From Phylloscopus collybita (taxonomy: Eukaryota > Chordata > Aves > Passeriformes > Phylloscopidae), in the NCBI GenBank assembly GCA_027886175.1, contig JAJNNQ010000003.1:23477501-23541500 (forward strand): a DNA stretch of 64,000 nt. Direction: 5' to 3'. Shown here piece by piece: positions 59,301 through 64,000 of the stretch (position 1 is its first letter; each line of letters opens with the position of its first letter). The notes below the pieces were generated by a model. The model saw nothing but the letters and a program-made list of their open reading frames with translations, did not search any database and was not told the origin of the DNA. Made by a program: the position numbers and the translations under genes.

Positions 59301-62300
59301 TCAATTTCTAGCTGATTTACAGTTGCCTCTGCGTAGAGCAGCTAGAGGAGCAGCTCTGCCGGCTTTCCTGTGCTTCTGCATAGCAGAGCTGTCAAGAGCG
59401 AGAAGCTGCCTTTTGCCGAGAAAGCAGCGGTTCGCGGAACCACAGCCAGCGGCGTCTTTGGTACAGCCGCAGGTTGTGCGGAGAAGCGAAAGAGAGCCGG
59501 GGAAGAATGTGGAAAGCTTAACTCGGTCGCTGCAAGCGGGTGCTGGCCAACAGCTTCTGGTCACCTTGTAGAAACTTTCCCAGCACAGTGCAGAGTCCCC
59601 GTGGCTAGTTCCTTGAAATACCTTTCCTGGCAGCAGCCCAGAGCTTTACTTAGTACAGCCGGTGTCAGGCAGTTTCCGCTTGCCGTGTAGGTGCTTCTGT
59701 TTTGTGTTTGCAGCGTGCAGAGAAGCCCTTTCGCTTGCTGCTGCTTCCAGCAAGCCAAAACACTTTTGCAGCCACTTTCCTGCCTTTTCCACAGCAGGAT
59801 CACTGTCTAGCTGATTTACAGTTGCCTCTGCGTAGAGCAGCTAGAGGAGCAGCTCTGCCGGCTTTCCTGTGCTTCTGCATAGCAGAGCTGTCAAGAACGA
59901 GAAGCTGCGTTTTGCCGAGAAAGCAGCGCTTCGCGGAACCACAGCCAGCGGCGTCTTCGGTACAGCCGCAGGTTGTGCGGAGAAGCGAAAGAGAGCCGGG
60001 GAAGAATGTGGAAAGCCGAACTCGGTCGCTGCAAGCAGGTGCTAGCGAACAGCTTCTGGTCACCTTGGAGAAACTCCCCCAAGACAGTGGAGAGTCCCCG
60101 AAGATAGTGCCTTGAAATACATGCCTCGGCAGTAGCCCAGAGCAGTACTGAGTACAGCAGGTGTCAGGCAGTCTCCTCTTGCCGTGTGCGTGCTTCTGTT
60201 TTGTGTTTCCAATGTGCAGAGAAGCACTCCTGCTTGCTGCTGCATCCAGCAAGCCAAAACGCTTTTGCAGCAAATTTCCTGCCTTTCCCACTACAGGATC
60301 AATTTCTAGCTGATTTACAGTTGCTTCTGCGTAGAGCAGCTAGAGGAGCAGCTCTGCCGGCTTTCCTGTGCTTCTGCATAGCAGAGCTGTCAAGAGCGAG
60401 AAGCTGCCTTTTGCCGAGAAAGCAGCGGTTCGCGAAACCACAGCCAGCGGCGTCTTTGGTACAGCCGCAGGTTGTGCGGAGAAGCGAAAGAGAGCCGGGG
60501 AAGAATGTGGAAAGCCGAACTCGGTCGCTGCAAGCGGGTGCTGCCCAACAGCTTCTGGTCACCGTGTAGAAACTCTCCCAGCACAGTGCAGAGTCCCTGT
60601 GGCTAGTTCCTTGAAATACCTTTCCTGGCAGCAGCCCAGAGCTGTACTTAGTGCAGCCGGTGTCAGGCAGTCTCCTCTCGCCGTGTAGGTGCTTCTGTTT
60701 TGTGTTTGCAGCGTGCAGAGAAGCCCTTTCGCTTGCTGCTGCTTCCAGCAAGCCAAAACGCTTTTGCAGCCACTTTCCTGCCTTTTCCACAGCAGGATCA
60801 CTGTCTAGCTGATTTACAGTTGCCTCTGCGTAGAGCAGCTAGAGGAGCAGCTCTGCCGGCTTTCCTGTGCTTCTGCATAGCAGAGCTGTCAAGAACGAGA
60901 AGCTGCGTTTTGCCGAGAAAGCAGCGCTTCGCGGAACCACAGCCAGCGGCGTCTTCGATACAGCCGCAGCTTGTGCGGAGAAGCGAAAGAGAGCCGGGGA
61001 AGAATGTGGAAAGCCGAACTCGGTCTCTGCAAGCGGGTGCTGGCGAACAGCTTCTGGTCACCTTGTAGAAACTCTCCCAGCACAGTGCAGAGTCCCCGTG
61101 GCTAGTTCCTTGAAATACCTTTCCTGGCAGCAGCCCAGAGCTGTACTGAGTGCAGCAGGTGTCAGGCAGTCTCCTCTCGCCGTGTAGGTGCTTCTGTTTT
61201 GTGTTTGCAGCGTGCAGAGAAGCCCTGGTGCTTGCTGCTGCTTCCAGCAAGCCAAAACGCTTTTGCAGCCACTTTCCTGCCTTTTCCACAACAGGATCAC
61301 TGTCTAGCTGATTTACAGTTGCCTCTGCGTAGAGCAGCTAGAGGAGCAGCTCTGCCGGCTTTCCTGTGCTTCTGCATAGCAGAGCTGTCAAGAACGAGAA
61401 GCTGCGTTTTGCCGAGAAAGCAGCGCTTCGCGGAACCACAGCCAGCGGCGTCTTCGGTACAGCCGCAGCTTGTGCGGAGAAGCGAAAGAGAGCCGGGGAA
61501 GAATGTGGAAAGCCGAACTCGGTCGCTGCAAGCAGGTGCTAGCGAACAGCTTCTGGTCACCTTGGAGAAACTCCCCCAAGACAGTGGAGAGTCCCCGAAG
61601 CTAGTGCCTTGAAATACATGCCTTGGCAGTAGCCCAGAGCAGTACTGAGTGCAGCAGGTGTCAGGCAGTCTCCTCTTGCCGTGTGCGTGCTTCTGTTTTG
61701 TGTTTCCAATGTGCAGAGAAGCACTCGTGCTTGCTGCTGCATCCAGCAAGCCAAAACGCTTTTGCAGCAACTTTCCTGCCTTTCCCACTACAGGATCAAT
61801 TTCTAGCTGATTTCCAGTTGTTTCTGCGTAGAGCAGCTAGAGGAGCAGCTCTGCCGGCTTTCCTGTGCTTCTGCATAGCAGAGCTGTCAAGAACGAGAAG
61901 CTGCGTTTTGCCGAGAAAGCAGCGCTTCGCGGAACCACAGCCAGCGGCGTCTTTGGTACAGCCGCAGGTTGTGCGGAGAAGCGAAAGAGAGCCGGGGAAG
62001 GAAGTGGAAAGCCGAACTCGGTCTCTGCAATCGGGTGCTGGCGAACAGCTTCTGGTCACCTTGTAGAAACTCTCTCAGCACAGTGCAGAGTCCCCGTGGC
62101 TAGTTCCTTGAAATACCTTTCCTGGCAGCAGGCCAGAGCTGTACTGAGTGCAGCAGGTGTCAGGCAGTCTCCTCTCGCCGTGTAGGTGCTTCTGTTTTGT
62201 GTTTGCAGCGTGCAGAGAAGCCCTTTCGCTTGCTGCTGCTTCCAGCAAGCCAAAACGCTTTTGCAGCCACTTTCCTGCCTTTTCCACAGCAGGATCACGG

Positions 62301-62874
62301 TCTAGCTGATTTACAGTTGCCTCTGCGTAGAGCAGCTAGAGGAGCAGCTCTGCCGGCTTTCCTGTGCTTCTGCATAGCAGAGCTTTCAAGAACGAGAAGC
62401 TGCCTTTTGCCGAGAAAGCAGCGCTTCGCGGAACCACAGCCAGCGGCGTCTTCGGTACAGCCGCAGGTTGTGCGGAGAAGCGAAAGAGAGCCGGGGAAGA
62501 ATGTGGAAAGCCGAACTCGGTCGCTGCAAGCAGGTGCTAGCGAACAGCTTCTGGTCACCTTGGAGAAACTCCCCCAAGACAGTGGAGTGTCCCCGAAGCT
62601 AGTGCCTTGAAATACATGCCTCGGCAGTAGCCCAGAGCAGTACTGAGTGCAGCAGGTGTCAGGCAGTCTCGTCTTGCCGTGTGCGTGCTTCTGTTTTGTG
62701 TTTCCAATGTGCAGAGAAGCACTCGTGCTTGCTGCTGCATCCAGCAAGCCAAAACGCTTTTGCAGCAAATTTCCTGCCTTTCCCACTACAGGATCAATTT
62801 CTAGCTGATTTACAGTTGCCTCTGCGTAGAGCAGCTAGAGGAGCAGCTCTGCCGGCTTTCCTGTGCTTCTGCAT
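56388..62874 (+). repeat. 13-monomer higher-order repeat, copy 2 (6,487 bp)
   Basis: Same order as copy 1, including the AACACTTTTGC form near 59759 and the A-A doublet (monomers 122-123). Differences include CTTCGGTACAGCC near 59955 against CTTTGGTACAGCC near 53468, and the GATTTCCAGTTG form near 61809 that is absent at the matching place in copy 1. Confidence 0.92.
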
Positions 62875-64000
62875 AGCAGAGCTGTCAAGAGCGAGAAGCT
62901 GCCTTTTGCCGAGAAAGCAGCGCTTCGCGAAACCACAGCCAGCGGCGTCTTTGGAACAGCCGCAGGTTGTGCGGAGAAGCGAAAGAGAGCCGGGGAAGAA
63001 TGTGGAAAGCCGAACTCGGTCGCTGCAAGCGGGTGCTGGCCAACAGCTTCTGGTCACCGTGTAGAAACTCTCCCAGCACAGTGCAGAGTCCCTGTGGCTA
63101 GTTTCTTGAAATACCTTTCCTGGCAGCAGCCCAGAGCTGTACTTAGTGCAGCCGGTGTCAGGCAGTCTCCTCTTGCCGTGTGCGTGCTTCTGTTTTGTGT
63201 TTGCAGCGTGCAGAGAAGCCCTTTCGCTTGCTGCTGCTTCCAGCAAGCCAAAACGCTTTTGCAGCCACTTTCCTGCCTTTTCCACACCAGGATCACTGTC
63301 TAGCTGATTTACAGTTGCCTCTGCGTAGAGCAGCTAGAGGAGCAGCTCTGCCGGCTTTCCTGTGCTTCTGCATAGCAGAGCTGTCAAGAACGAGAAGCTG
63401 CGTTTTGCCGAGAAAGCAGCGCTTCGCGGAACCACAGCCAGCGGCGTCTTTGGTACAGCCGCAGGTTGTGCGGAGAAGCGAAAGAGAGCCGGGGAAGAAT
63501 GTGGAAAGCCGAACTCGGTCGCTGCAAGCAGGTGCTAGCGAACAGCTTCTGGTCACCTTGGAGAAACTCCCCCAAGACAGTGGAGAGTCCCCGAAGATAG
63601 TGCCTTGAAATACATGCCTCGGCAGTAGCCCAGAGCAGTACTGAGTACAGCAGGTGTCAGGCAGTCTCCTCTTGCCGTGTGCGTGCTTCTGTTTTGTGTT
63701 TCCAATGTGCAGAGAAGCACTCCTGCTTGCTGCTGCATCCAGCAAGCCAAAACGCTTTTGCAGCAAATTTCCTGCCTTTCCCACTACAGGATCAATTTCT
63801 AGCTGATTTACAGTTGCTTCTGCGTAGAGCAGCTAGAGGAGCAGCTCTGCCGGCTTTCCTGTGCTTCTGCATAGCAGAGCTGTCAAGAGCGAGAAGCTGC
63901 CTTTTGCCGAGAAAGCAGCGGTTCGCGAAACCACAGCCAGCGGCGTCTTTGGTACAGCCGCAGGTTGTGCGGAGAAGCGAAAGAGAGCCGGGGAAGAATG
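62875..64000 (+). repeat. Return to the start of the 17-mer unit
   Basis: Monomers 127-128 have the subtypes of monomers 50-51, 67-68 and 84-85 (GCTAGTTTCTTG near 63103, GAGTACAGCAGG near 63648). The window ends before it can be seen whether a full 17-mer follows. Confidence 0.8.
63873..64000 (+). repeat. Partial monomer cut by the window edge
   Basis: The first 128 bases of monomer 129 start in the expected register. They carry GGTTCGCGAAACC and the TTTGGTACAGCC variant, as at the matching place after the second monomer of each 17-mer unit. The array therefore continues beyond the window. Confidence 0.97.

Larger units (their letters stand above)
1..64000 (+). repeat. 499-bp satellite array, 128 complete monomers plus a partial one, all in one orientation
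   Basis: The motif AGCAGAGCTG recurs at 1, 500, 4991 and at every 499-bp step to 63374 and 63873, so the window is filled by one head-to-tail tandem repeat. No inversion, unique spacer or inserted element interrupts it. G+C of monomer 1 is about 55%. Two classes, A and B, alternate as an AB dimer. Class A has TTTGCAGCGTGC, GCTGCTTCCAGC and GGATCACTGTC, and class B has TTTCCAATGTGC, GCTGCATCCAGC and GGATCAATTTC at the matching phases. Longer higher-order repeats are stacked on this dimer. The organisation is that of a eukaryotic heterochromatic satellite. A centromeric location is plausible but not shown. I cannot match it to a named family. Confidence 0.98.

Noticed and set aside
1..64000. 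CRISPR array
   Set aside because: The repeats are 499 bp, contiguous and without unique spacers.
1..64000. rDNA spacer, 5S or snRNA gene cluster
   Set aside because: No stretch resembles rRNA, 5S rRNA or spliceosomal RNA, and no promoter or terminator pattern of such clusters is visible in the monomer.
1..64000. Transposon or LTR insertion
   Set aside because: No interruption of the 499-bp register, target-site duplication, terminal repeat or poly(A) tract is present anywhere.
1..64000. Assembly artefact as the sole explanation
   Set aside because: Units carry private and shared substitutions in a consistent order, which simple looping of one read would not produce. Exact copy numbers of the HORs could still be wrong and need long-read support.

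Overview
The whole 64 kb window is one tandem satellite DNA array. A 499-bp monomer is repeated head to tail on the same strand, with no unique sequence, no recognisable gene, no RNA gene and no transposon insertion at any point. With phase 1 set at the first base of the window, monomer m starts at 499(m-1)+1. There are 128 complete monomers (1-63872) and a 128-bp partial one (63873-64000). Landmark motifs stay in register from the first monomer to the last, so no net insertion or deletion is visible in 128 units. I do not recognise the monomer as a named satellite family. Megabase-type satellite arrays with higher-order repeats (HORs) are typical of eukaryotic centromeric or other heterochromatic DNA. 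G+C is about 55% and CpG is moderately depleted (about 23 CpG in monomer 1, hand count). This would fit a vertebrate such as a bird or other amniote, but the sequence does not fix the taxon.

Monomers fall into two classes, A and B, that differ mainly at phase 186-425 and share the rest. The base organisation is an alternating AB dimer (998 bp). It is broken by thirteen A-A doublets, one B-B doublet and one A/B hybrid. Order by monomer number: 1-10 ABABABABAB; 11-20 ABABABABAB; 21-30 ABAABABABB; 31-40 ABABABABAB; 41-50 ABABAABABA; 51-60 BAABABABAA; 61-70 BAABABABAA; 71-80 BABABAABAA; 81-90 BABABABhAB (h = hybrid); 91-100 ABAABAABAB; 101-110 ABABABABAA; 111-120 BABABABABA; 121-128 BAABABAB.

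On top of the dimer lie several longer HORs of different size. A 10-mer (4,990 bp) spans about 1-9481 in two copies and carries its own nested dimer duplications. A mixed zone at 9482-20958 has no long HOR except a 1.4-kb segment repeated at 1,996-bp spacing. A 7-mer spacing (3,493 bp) links 20959-24160 with 24452-27653. A 17-mer (8,483 bp) is present in three consecutive copies at 24452-49900; the third carries a mosaic patch. A 13-mer (6,487 bp) is present twice at 49901-62874. The last 1.1 kb returns to the start of the 17-mer unit. The HORs share cassettes, notably a six-monomer cassette seen at 21458-24451, 53394-56387 and 59881-62874, and partly inside every 17-mer. This is the pattern expected from repeated segmental amplification and gene conversion within one array.

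The open frames in the window (up to about 163 codons, recurring every 499 or 998 bp) are by-products of a stop-poor repeat whose length is not a multiple of three. I annotate no protein. The observations most worth following are the indel-free monomer length, the coexistence of 7-, 10-, 13- and 17-mer HORs in one array, the mosaic third 17-mer, and two segments that barely vary between A and B monomers and contain inverted repeats.
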